From Arthrobacter sp. QXT-31 (GTDB lineage: Bacteria > Actinomycetota > Actinomycetes > Actinomycetales > Micrococcaceae): a stretch of DNA of 64,000 nt. The position numbers and the translations under genes were made by a program. The notes beneath the pieces were generated by a model. It searched no databases. It saw nothing but the letters and a program-made list of their open reading frames with translations, and was not told the DNA's origin. The first letter of the stretch is position 1, and each line of letters opens with the position of its first letter. Location of the stretch: assembly GCF_001969265.1 (NCBI RefSeq), contig NZ_CP019304.1:1550001-1614000 (forward strand). The letters run 5' to 3'. Positions 24,218 through 33,400 of this stretch are shown here, piece after piece.

Positions 24218-24348
24218 CGCTACTCCTCAATCTGGGGGTGGTGACTTACGCCAGCAGTCTATGGCGGAGCGGCGGCACGCGCCTGAATGGTTGCAGATCT
24301 TTTCGCTGACAGGAGACACATTAAGGCCAAGGGCAGCAAGAGCAGGGA

Positions 24349-27300
24349 CTATGCCTTCGACACGGTCTGGCGCGTGGCCGGGACCATAGACGAACTCCCC
24401 CAGTCCGTGTTGTTGCCCGGACCGATCCGGAGGAAGAGGATCGGCAGAACAAAGAGGGTCAGCAGGGCCGAGGTAATGAGCCCGCCCCACACAACCAGTG
24501 CCAGCGGAAGGAGCATTCCGGCGCCTACCGGACCACCCAGGAGCACCAGCGGAACCAGCGCCAGCCCGGTAATCACTGTGGTCAGTACAGTCGGCAGAAG
24601 CCGTTCCCCGGCCGCCTTCCGCATGAGGTGGGCCGGCGACCCGTCCGGAGTACGGGACTGCAGCGACTGGTAGGTACCCATCAGCATGACCACGTCCCGG
24701 ATCGCCACGGCGAGCACCGCCGCCAAGGCCACCAGCACGTAAACGGACCCGAAACCGCCGCCCAGCTCAGCGGCCAGGATGCCGCCGGACAGCGCAACCG
24801 GAAGCAGCAGGAAGACCAGCCCCGCGAGCCGCCAGTTGCCGAGGACCGTCAGCAGCAGGACCAGGATGCCGGCTGCCGCCACCAGGGCGAGCCACAAGAT
24901 AAACGCACTCGCGGCCTGCCGTTCGGCGTACTGGGACGGAATCTCCGCGTGGTACCCCACCGGGAACTGCATTCCCTGAATGGCCGCCTCGACGTCCCGG
25001 CTGACGTCGCCAAGGCTGCGGCCCTGGATGTCCGCTACGACGTCCAGGCACCTGGAGGTGTTGTCGTGGTGGATCGCGGACTGGTTCGGGCGGAGCGAGA
25101 CCTTGGCCACGTCACCCAGCCGCACCTGCCCGCCCTCCGGCTTGTCCACCATCATGTCGGCCACGCTGGTCAGGCTGCTGCGGGTGGCTTCCGTGCCCTT
25201 GACGACCACCTGGAAGACCTTTTGCTGCTCGAACAGGTACCCCACCTCGATGCCCTGCAGGACGGTGGCGGCCGCCCGTCTGACGTCGCCGGGCTTGATG
25301 CCCTGCTTCTGCGCTGCCGCCAGGTCGACTTCGATTTCCGCAACTGGCTGCTCTACGGTGACGTCCGCGTGCGGCTCCACCACGCCCTGCGTACCGGCAA
25401 GGATCTCGCGGACTTCGTCAGCTTTCTGGCGGAGGACATCCAGATCGGCGCCGTACACGCGCACCCGGAACTGGCGGTTGTCGACCGCGCTGGCGGCCGC
25501 AACCTGCTTCTCCGGGTAGGTGGTCACCGTCGCCGTCAGGCCCGGGTACCCCCCGACGATTTCCCATACCTCCCAGCGCACGCGGTTCATGTTAATGCCG
25601 TCCTCGATGGTCACCCAGAGCTCTCCGGCATTGACGTCGGAGGAAGAATCGGAGGTAACGGCACGTCCCACATGGCCGCCTACGGAGGAAACTCCGCGGA
25701 TTCCGCTGAGCTCTTCGCTGGCGTTAGTCATTACCCTGTCCATCACGTCGGCCCCGGTGCTTGCCGCGGCTTCCCATTCGATGAGCAGGGTCCGGTCAGG
25801 AACAGCGGCCACAACCGGCAGGTCCTTCGTTGCGCCCGGGATCATCACAAGTGCCGTGACAGCCAACGCCGCCGCGGTAAGGGCGAACACTGTGGCAACG
25901 GTTCCCGTAAAGGCCCGCGCCGAACGCTCGTAGCCGAGCCTGGCCCTGCGGACCAGCGGCAGGGTGCGCCGCGGAGGCCTGTGGTGGCCCCGCACCAGCA
26001 GGCTCGCAAGGGCCGGAGTGACCGTCAGGGCGATAAGCATCGCCACCGCCGTCGCCAGCAGATAGGACAGCACCAGTGGCTTCAGGAACGCCCCCTCAAC
26101 ACCGGGAACAAACAGTGCCGGTGCCAGTGCCAGCAGGGCTGCGAGGCCGGCGAACAGGACAGCTATGCGGGACCGCTGCAGCCCGTGGGCGAGCAGGACT
26201 TCACGCGACACCCGCTCATCGGCCAATTCCCGCCGGAAACTGTGGAGATCGATGATGACATCGCCGATGACAACCACGAGTGCAAGGACCAGGCCCGCGA
26301 ACGCCATGACGTTCAGAACGGCTCCCTGGAACTGCAGCACCAGCGCCGCAGCCGTGGCCGCCACGGAAATGGAGACCAGGGCCAACAGGGCATACCGCCA
26401 GGAGCGGAACACGAGGCCGATCAGCGCGGTGACCATGAGAAGGCTGACCAGCAGGCCCAGGCCCAGACTGCCAACAGCGGACTCAATGAATGAAGCCGGG
26501 CGGAAGACGGTGGAGTCCATGGTGATGCCGGAAAGACCTGGACGCAGACCGTCCAGCACCGCCTCAATACCCCGTGTCACATCCGCAACACTCGTGTCCG
26601 GAAACTTTTCGATGACCAGCAGCAAGCCGGGCGATGTGCCGGTGACAGCATCACCGATCAGGGGCTGGTGGTCTTCGCTCAGCGTGGTGACGTCGGCCAG
26701 CGTGAGGGTCTTGTCGGCTGCGCCTTCGACACTGACCCTGCCAAGGTCTGCCGGCGTCCGGATCGGCAGCACATGCTGGATGCCGATGCGCTGGTTGGCG
26801 GATTCGAGGAAGCCGCCAGTGCCCGGAGTTGAGGCTTCCAGGAAGCTGAGCGGGGACACCCAGACCGCGTTGCCGGCGGTCTCGACCACCTGTTTGAGGG
26901 TGACGTTCTTCGCGCGGAGCTGCTTCGGATCCACCTGGACCTGCAGCTGCTGTTCGCGATGGCCGTAGATGGAGACGTTAGCCACGCCCGGGACGCCCAT
27001 CAGCGCCGGCTTAATGTCCCAGCGTGCCAGAACGGACATGTCGATCGGGGACACGGTCCCGGAGCTCATTTGCACCATCATGACGCGGCTTGTGGAGGAG
27101 AGCGGCTGCATGAGCACAGGAGGAGAGGAGACGTTGGGCAAAGCGTGCGCCTGGGTCAGGCGTTCCGCAACGAGCTGCCGTGCCCGCAGGATATCGGTGC
27201 CCGGCTCGAAAACCATCTCGATGGTTGACAGACCGGGCACCGACTTTGAACGGATTTCGTCGAGCCAGGCCACCCCGTTCAGCAGGTCTTTCTCCATGGG

Positions 27301-27516
27301 AGAGGTGATGAGCTGCTCAACTTCAATGGCAGACAGACCCAGCGCCTCGGTCTGGATTTCCACATGTGGCGGAGAGAACTCCGGAAGGTTATCCACTGGC
27401 ATTGAGGGCAGGGCTGTGATTCCGTACCCCAGGATGCCGGCCGCGGCGGCTAAAACAATCAAACGAAACTTAAGACTCCAGCGGACAAGCCAACCGGTCA
27501 TAACGGCAGCCCCCAT
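24349..27516 (-). CDS. RND-superfamily efflux permease (CusA/CzcA-like), orphan
   Basis: About 1055 residues with the full HAE/HME-RND plan: membrane segment 1, a large porter domain (PVDNLPEFSPPHVEIQTEALG, LNGVAWLDEIRSKSVPGLSTIEMVFEPG), six clustered membrane segments, a second porter domain, and the last membrane cluster. The cation-relay helix reads VVVIGDVIIDLHSFRRE, with Asp residues where CzcA has its Asp/Glu set. The frame is open to 27651, but the extra 45 residues have no membrane character; ATGs at 27516 and 27501 (GGGGG upstream of the latter) are better starts. No adapter or other efflux partner is adjacent. Substrate unknown; metal or hydrophobic drug plausible. Confidence 0.85.
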   Translation of the reverse strand: MGAAVMTGWLVRWSLKFRLIVLAAAAGILGYGITALPSMPVDNLPEFSPPHVEIQTEALGLSAIEVEQLITSPMEKDLLNGVAWLDEIRSKSVPGLSTIEMVFEPGTDILRARQLVAERLTQAHALPNVSSPPVLMQPLSSTSRVMMVQMSSGTVSPIDMSVLARWDIKPALMGVPGVANVSIYGHREQQLQVQVDPKQLRAKNVTLKQVVETAGNAVWVSPLSFLEASTPGTGGFLESANQRIGIQHVLPIRTPADLGRVSVEGAADKTLTLADVTTLSEDHQPLIGDAVTGTSPGLLLVIEKFPDTSVADVTRGIEAVLDGLRPGLSGITMDSTVFRPASFIESAVGSLGLGLLVSLLMVTALIGLVFRSWRYALLALVSISVAATAAALVLQFQGAVLNVMAFAGLVLALVVVIGDVIIDLHSFRRELADERVSREVLLAHGLQRSRIAVLFAGLAALLALAPALFVPGVEGAFLKPLVLSYLLATAVAMLIALTVTPALASLLVRGHHRPPRRTLPLVRRARLGYERSARAFTGTVATVFALTAAALAVTALVMIPGATKDLPVVAAVPDRTLLIEWEAAASTGADVMDRVMTNASEELSGIRGVSSVGGHVGRAVTSDSSSDVNAGELWVTIEDGINMNRVRWEVWEIVGGYPGLTATVTTYPEKQVAAASAVDNRQFRVRVYGADLDVLRQKADEVREILAGTQGVVEPHADVTVEQPVAEIEVDLAAAQKQGIKPGDVRRAAATVLQGIEVGYLFEQQKVFQVVVKGTEATRSSLTSVADMMVDKPEGGQVRLGDVAKVSLRPNQSAIHHDNTSRCLDVVADIQGRSLGDVSRDVEAAIQGMQFPVGYHAEIPSQYAERQAASAFILWLALVAAAGILVLLLTVLGNWRLAGLVFLLLPVALSGGILAAELGGGFGSVYVLVALAAVLAVAIRDVVMLMGTYQSLQSRTPDGSPAHLMRKAAGERLLPTVLTTVITGLALVPLVLLGGPVGAGMLLPLALVVWGGLITSALLTLFVLPILFLRIGPGNNTDWGSSSMVPATRQTVSKA

Positions 27517-27968
27517 CGTTATCAGCTTCGGCGGCCTTGCCGGAAGCCAATGACTGATGCGCCTCTTCAGGAACGTCCGCGGCGGCGTTGCCGCGGACGA
27601 GTGCGGAGCTGTCTCCCCTTCAACCCTGCGCGTCCCCTTGCCGGGGGACACTGCTGGCCACGGGGCTGATAATGGACCGCGGCCGGACTCTGAGCGTTAC
27701 TTCCTTGCCGGCCTTTCAATTCCTGCAAGGTGCGGACAAGCGAGATCAGGATCATTTTGGCACACCGAAAACTGCAGATCAACGCAACTTTTTCCCGAAA
27801 AGTGGCCAATTTGCACTACCAAATTGGTTTATCGTTGCATCATTGTCAGTGCGGAACGCTTGTGCGGAACGGCCGGGGTTCCGGCGGGCATGTCACGATC
27901 CGGACATCAAATCAGTTTGGCGCCGTGCCTTCGTTGACTCGGGCGGTAACGCCCGCAATGTTAGAGCC
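27517..27968. other. Divergent intergenic region
   Basis: About 450 bp between the RND permease and the DUF4232 lipoprotein. AT-rich around 27760-27850, including GCCAATTTG/CAAATTGGT, a near-palindrome at about 27805-27828 that could be an operator. No gene is supported. Confidence 0.45.
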
Positions 27969-28652
27969 ATGACGCTTCTGCGAACGAATAAGGGCAACAA
28001 AGGACTGACAGGCACGACGGCGGCTGCCGCACTGGCGCTGCTGCTCACCGCATGCGGACCAAGCCAGCCCGCCACGCAGGGGACAACTGAACCGGCAACC
28101 GGCTCAGCCACCCCGAGCACGCAGGCCGCCCCCGAAACGTCCGCCCCGCCGTCGTCCCCTTCTTCGCCTGCCCAGTCGCAGCCGGCTACGCCGGCTCCTG
28201 GCTCAGCGGCACCGCAGTCCACCGCCGCCGGCACCCAGCTGTGCACGGCCTCAGGACTGAAAGCCACCACTGATGCCACAGGCGGCGGCGCCGCCGGCAG
28301 TGTCTACATGGAACTGATCCTCACCAACACAGGCGAGGCGTCCTGCCGCCTGAAGGGCTTCGCGGGTGTGTCGCTGACCAGCGGACCTGACGGGCAGCCA
28401 ATCGGGGCCCCCGCGCGGCGCGACACCTCGGCGGCAGTCCAGGATGTGCTGCTGGCTCCGGGGAAGTCCGGCACCGCGGTGCTTCGCTACACGCAGGCGG
28501 GCAACTACCCGGACTGCACCAAGACCGCGGCCGCCGGGTTCCGGATCTACCCGCCGGAGGACACGGCGTCGCTGTTCGTGGCCCGGCCGTCGGATGCCTG
28601 CAGCAACGCCTCCATTGAGCTCCTGAGCATCGGCGCTTTCCAGGCACGCTAA
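27969..28652 (+). CDS. DUF4232-type lipoprotein
   Basis: A 227-residue protein. Lipoprotein signal with lipobox LLTAC; a Pro/Ser/Thr/Ala-rich linker of about 60 residues; then a C-terminal DUF4232 domain (VYMELILTNTGEASCRLKGFAGVSLTSGPDGQPIG, GKSGTAVLRYTQAGNYPDC, FRIYPPEDTASLFV) with conserved cysteines. Membrane-anchored and extracellular; common in Actinobacteria, function unknown. The frame extends further upstream, but the signal fixes this ATG. Confidence 0.85.
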   Translation: MTLLRTNKGNKGLTGTTAAAALALLLTACGPSQPATQGTTEPATGSATPSTQAAPETSAPPSSPSSPAQSQPATPAPGSAAPQSTAAGTQLCTASGLKATTDATGGGAAGSVYMELILTNTGEASCRLKGFAGVSLTSGPDGQPIGAPARRDTSAAVQDVLLAPGKSGTAVLRYTQAGNYPDCTKTAAAGFRIYPPEDTASLFVARPSDACSNASIELLSIGAFQAR

Positions 28653-28811
28653 GGCCACCGCTGTGCCGGGCAAACCTGCTCCGTCCTGGCCCTATTCCGG
28701 CCCCAACTTCGTAAGTACACTCACGATTACGTCGGGATCCCGCTGGCAGCGCGGGGCCTGCCGCGGGAACGCCCCGCGGCATAGACGCAGGCCAAAGGCA
28801 GGTTGAGACAC

Positions 28812-30302
28812 GTGACGTCACTCTGGTTGGACCGCACCGACACCTTCACCAGCGACCAGTTCACCCCCGGCGAGTCCTGCGACACCGTGGTGGTCGGCGC
28901 CGGCCTGACCGGCCTGGTCACGGCGCTGCTGCTGGCCCGCTCGGGACAGAACGTTCTTGTCCTGGAGGCACGCGGCCTGGGCGCTGTGACCACCGGCAAC
29001 ACAACAGCGAAGGTCACCCTGCTGCAGGGCACGGTGCTCTCATCCCTGCGGCAGCAATACCCGCAGAAGGTGGTGGACGCTTACGTGGCCGGCAACCGCG
29101 AGGGACAGGCCTGGCTGCTGCGGTACCTAGAGCAGCGCGGCGTGCCGTTCCAGATGCGCGACGCCTACACCTATGCCGCCACGCAGCAGGGAACGGAGGC
29201 GGTCCGCGCGGAGCTCACTGCCGCCCTCGCCGCCGATCTGGAGGTGGACTACGTCCGGGACGCAGGGCTGCCGTTTCCCATCCGGGGAGCCGTGCGCCTT
29301 CCCGGCCAGGCCCAGATCAACCCCATGGACGTGCTCACCGCGCTGGCCGAGGACGTCCGGAGCCACGGCGGCCGCATTGTTACCGGCGTCAGGGTGCGGA
29401 ACGTCACCGGGGCGGGGCCGTCCACAGTCCACGCGGGCCAAGGATCGGTCCAGGCCGACTCGGTGGTGCTGGCCACCGGTACCCCCGTCCTGAACCGCGG
29501 CCTCTACTTCGCCAAACTGAAGCCAAACCGTTCCTACGCCGCAGCACTGGAGCTCGCCGGCAACGCGACGCCGCCCGAGGGCATGTACATTTCCGTGGAG
29601 CAGCCCGTGCGGTCCATCCGGGACTATCCGGCGGACGGCCGGCATCTCCTGCTGGTGGGCGGCAACGGGCACCCGGTGGGCAAGGCGCGTTCGGAACAGG
29701 CACACCTGGAAAATGTGCTGTCATGGGCACAGCAGCACTTCCCCGGCGCCACTGTTACCCACACCTGGTCTGCGCAGGACTACCAGGCCACCAACCTCAT
29801 GCCATTCTTCGGCAAGCTTCCCCGCGGCCGCGGACGCATCTTCTTCGGCACCGGCTACAACAAATGGGGCATGACCAACGCGGTGGCCGCATCCCTGGGC
29901 ATCACTGCGGATATCCTGGGCGGCCAGCTGCCATGGGCCAACACCATCCACCGCAGGGTCACTTCACCTCCGGGCGCGGCCTCAGCCGTTACCCTCAACG
30001 CCGGAGTAGCCGCCACGCTGGCAAAGGACTGGGGCAGGGTGCAAAAGCTGCCGCCGTCGGACGGGACCGCACCGGCAGAGGGCACGGGCACCGTGGCGAT
30101 GCGCGGACGCAGGCCCGTCGCCACCTCCACAGTTGACGGAACCACCTGCAGCCTGTCCGCAGTGTGCACCCATCTGGGCGGAATCCTGCACTGGAACGAC
30201 AACGAAAAGTCCTGGGACTGTCCGCTGCATGGCTCCCGGTTCACCAGCACCGGGCAGGTGCTGGAGGGGCCAGCCACCCGGGACCTCCCCGCCGCTGAGT
30301 AA
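28812..30302 (+). CDS. FAD-dependent oxidoreductase with C-terminal Rieske domain
   Basis: A 496-residue protein. Residues about 25-370 form a DAO/glycine-oxidase-like FAD domain (TVVVGAGLTGLVTALLLARSGQNVLVLEA; TGNTTAKVTLLQG; YNKWGMTNA). Residues about 420-490 form a Rieske domain with CTHLGG and CPLHGSRF supplying two Cys and two His ligands for a [2Fe-2S] cluster, which would let electrons leave the flavin one at a time. GTG chosen (GCAGG about 9 nt upstream); a TTG nine bases earlier is also in frame. Substrate unknown. The stop is about 55 bp before lhr. Confidence 0.88.
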   Translation: MTSLWLDRTDTFTSDQFTPGESCDTVVVGAGLTGLVTALLLARSGQNVLVLEARGLGAVTTGNTTAKVTLLQGTVLSSLRQQYPQKVVDAYVAGNREGQAWLLRYLEQRGVPFQMRDAYTYAATQQGTEAVRAELTAALAADLEVDYVRDAGLPFPIRGAVRLPGQAQINPMDVLTALAEDVRSHGGRIVTGVRVRNVTGAGPSTVHAGQGSVQADSVVLATGTPVLNRGLYFAKLKPNRSYAAALELAGNATPPEGMYISVEQPVRSIRDYPADGRHLLLVGGNGHPVGKARSEQAHLENVLSWAQQHFPGATVTHTWSAQDYQATNLMPFFGKLPRGRGRIFFGTGYNKWGMTNAVAASLGITADILGGQLPWANTIHRRVTSPPGAASAVTLNAGVAATLAKDWGRVQKLPPSDGTAPAEGTGTVAMRGRRPVATSTVDGTTCSLSAVCTHLGGILHWNDNEKSWDCPLHGSRFTSTGQVLEGPATRDLPAAE

Positions 30303-30357
30303 GGCATGTCTGCCTGATGCCGCCATCGCTGTCAGTGCCGTGAGGCATGATGGAGGC

Positions 30358-30453
30358 ATGCAGTCACAGGAGCCCGCCGGCATGCAGTCACAGGAGCCCG
30401 CCGGCATGCAGTCACAGGAGCCCGCCGGCATGCAGTCACAGGAGTCCGACGGC
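30358..30453 (+). repeat. 24-bp tandem repeat at the start of lhr
   Basis: Four in-frame 24-bp units (30358, 30382, 30406, 30430; the fourth differs at two bases) encode MQSQEPAG. Each unit begins with ATG and contains AGGAG, so the AGGAG of one unit lies 9 nt before the ATG of the next: three good ribosome-binding-site/start pairs in tandem. Confidence 0.92.
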
Positions 30454-33400
30454 ACGCCATCAGGGAACCCGATGGGCCAGTTCAGCCGGCCCACCCGGGA
30501 GTGGTTCCTCGGTGCGTTCTCCGAACCCACGCCCGCCCAGCAGGGCGCGTGGAACGCCATCTCCTCCGGCTCCCATGCCCTTGTGGTCGCACCCACCGGC
30601 TCAGGCAAAACCCTCGCGGCGTTCCTCTGGGCACTGGACCGGCTCCTGGTATCCGGGCCGGCTGCACCCGCCGCCGGGGCGCAGGCTTCACCCGGGGCCG
30701 AGGTGCTGCCGGGCCTCGAAGAACCCCCAGCCGGGGCCAAGGCCAAGCCATCACGGGCACGGAAGCCCAAGCGGAAAACCCGCGTACTGTACATCTCCCC
30801 GCTCAAGGCGCTTGGCGTGGACGTCGAACGCAACCTCCGGTCTCCCCTTATCGGCATCACGCAGACCGCCAAACGGCTGGACCTCCCCGCACCGCTGATC
30901 ACCGTCGGAGTCCGCTCCGGCGATACCCCCGCCTCGGACCGCCGTGCGCTGCTCAGCAACCCGCCGGACATCCTGATCACCACGCCCGAGTCCCTCTTCC
31001 TGATGCTCACCTCCAGGGCGCGGGAAACGCTCAGCGAGGTGGACACCGTCATCGTGGACGAGGTCCACGCCGTGGCAGGCACCAAGCGCGGCGCACACCT
31101 CGCCGTCTCGCTCGAGCGGCTGGACGCCCTGCTGCCTGCCCCGGCCCAGCGGATCGGGCTCTCGGCCACCGTGGAACCGCGGGAACTCGTGGCACAGTTC
31201 CTGGCCGGTTCGGCACCCGTGGAAATCGTGGCGCCGCCCTCCCGGAAGAACTGGGACCTCACGGTCTCCGTCCCGGTGGAGGACATGTCCGATCTCCAGG
31301 GCGCCGCCGGAGCCTTCGATTCCGGTCCGGCTTCCGGCCTGCAGCCGCAGGCCTCCATCTGGCCGCACGTGGAGGAAAAGATCGTGGACCTGGTGCTGGC
31401 CAACCAGTCCACCATCGTCTTCGCCAACTCGCGCCGGCTGGCTGAACGCCTGACCGCCCGGCTCAACGAGATCCACGCGGAACGCCAGCTCCTGACGGTC
31501 GGCGGGGGCTGGGACGATCCCGCTCCGTCCGTGCCGGGAAGCGTTCCGGCGTCGACAGCCACCCCTGCGCACATGATGGCGCAGGCCGGCAGCACCGCGG
31601 GCGCCGAACCGCTGCTGGCCCGCGCCCACCACGGCTCCGTGTCCAAGGACCAGCGCGCCCTGATCGAGGACGATCTCAAGTCCGGCAGGCTCCGCTGCGT
31701 CGTGGCCACGTCCTCGCTGGAACTTGGAATCGACATGGGCGCCGTGGACCTCGTGGTGCAGGTCGAGTCCCCGCCCTCGGTCGCCAGCGGCCTGCAGCGG
31801 GTGGGCCGCGCCGGGCACCAGGTGGGCGAGATTTCCCAGGGCTACCTTTTCCCGAAGCACCGGGCCGACCTCGTCCACACGGCCATCACCGTTGAGCGCA
31901 TGCTGGACGGCAAGATCGAGCGCCTGAGCGTGCCCGCCAACCCGTTGGACATCCTGGCCCAGCAGACAGTTGCCGCTACCGCGCTCGGCAGCATCGACGT
32001 TGAGGAATGGTTTTCCACTGTCCGCCGCTCCGCCCCCTTCGCCACGCTCCCCCGGTCGGCCTTCGAGGCTACGCTGGACCTGCTGGCCGGGCGTTACCCC
32101 TCGGACGAATTCGCCGAGCTCCGCCCCCGGATCGTCTGGGACCGCAACGCCGGAACCATCGAGGGCAGGCCCGGCTCCCAGCGGCTGGCCGTCACCTCCG
32201 GCGGCACCATCCCGGACCGCGGGCTGTTCGGCGTCTACATCATCGGCACGGAGACGGAAGGGTCAGCCTCACCTGCAGGAGGGGGTGACGGCAAGGGTTC
32301 CGGCACGGCCCCGGCCAAGGGCGGCCGGCGCGTCGGTGAGCTCGACGAGGAGATGGTCTACGAATCCCGCGTCGGCGACATCTTCGCCCTGGGCGCCACC
32401 AGCTGGAAGATCGAGGACATCACGCACGACCGCGTGCTCGTCTCGCCGGCCTTCGGGCAGCCCGGCAAGCTGCCTTTCTGGAAGGGTGATTCGCTGGGAC
32501 GTCCCGTGGACCTCGGCCGCGCCCTTGGCGCGTTCGTCCGCGAACTCTCAGCGTCCGACGTCGGCCCTGCCACCGAACGCTGCCGGGCCAGCGGACTTGA
32601 CGACTTCGCCGCCAACAACCTCCTGCAGTACCTGTCCGAGCAGAAGCAGGCCACCGAGGTGGTTCCCAGCGACACCACCCTCGTGGTGGAACGCTTCCAC
32701 GACGAACTCGGCGACTGGCGGGTCATCCTGCACAGCCCGTTCGGCATGCCGGTCCATGCGCCCTGGGCCCTTGCCGTGGGCCAGCGGCTGAACCAGCGCT
32801 ACGGGCTGGACGGGTCGGCCATGGCCGCGGACGACGGCATCGTGCTCCGGGTGCCCATGATGGAGGACGAGCCTCCCGGGGCCGAGCTGTTCCTGTTTGA
32901 TCCCGCGGAGCTGGAACAGATTGTCACCGCCGAAGTCGGCGGCAGCGCCCTGTTCGCGTCCCGCTTCCGTGAGTGTGCGGCGCGTGCCCTGCTGCTGCCC
33001 CGGCAGACACCCGGCAAGCGGCAGCCGCTGTGGCAGCAGCGCCAGCGGTCCGCCCAGCTGCTGGACGTCGCCCGGAAGTACCCGTCATTCCCGATCGTGC
33101 TGGAAACCGTCCGCGAATGCCTGCAGGATGTGTACGACCTCCCGGCCCTGAAGGACATTGCCGCGTCGGTTGAACGGCGTGAGCTCAGGATTGTCCAGAC
33201 CACCACCCAGCAGCCGTCCCCGTTCGCCAAGTCCCTGCTCTTCGGCTACGTGGCGCAGTTCCTCTACGAGGGCGACTCCCCCCTTGCCGAACGCCGGGCG
33301 GCCGCGCTGGCGCTCGACTCCACGCTGCTGAATGAGCTCCTGGGCCGGGTGGAACTGCGCGAACTCCTGGACGCCCGGGTCATCGACGCCACCGAACGCG

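Noticed and set aside
24628..26493. 620-codon plus-strand frame opposite the RND permease
   Set aside because: Shadow frame; the translation is a His/Arg/Gln mixture without hydrophobic pattern.
27588..27968. 127-codon N-terminal extension of the DUF4232 lipoprotein
   Set aside because: It would bury the signal peptide and lipobox inside the protein; the internal ATG at 27969 gives a proper lipoprotein.
30358..30453. Possible CRISPR-like array
   Set aside because: Units are directly abutting with no spacers and are translated as part of lhr.
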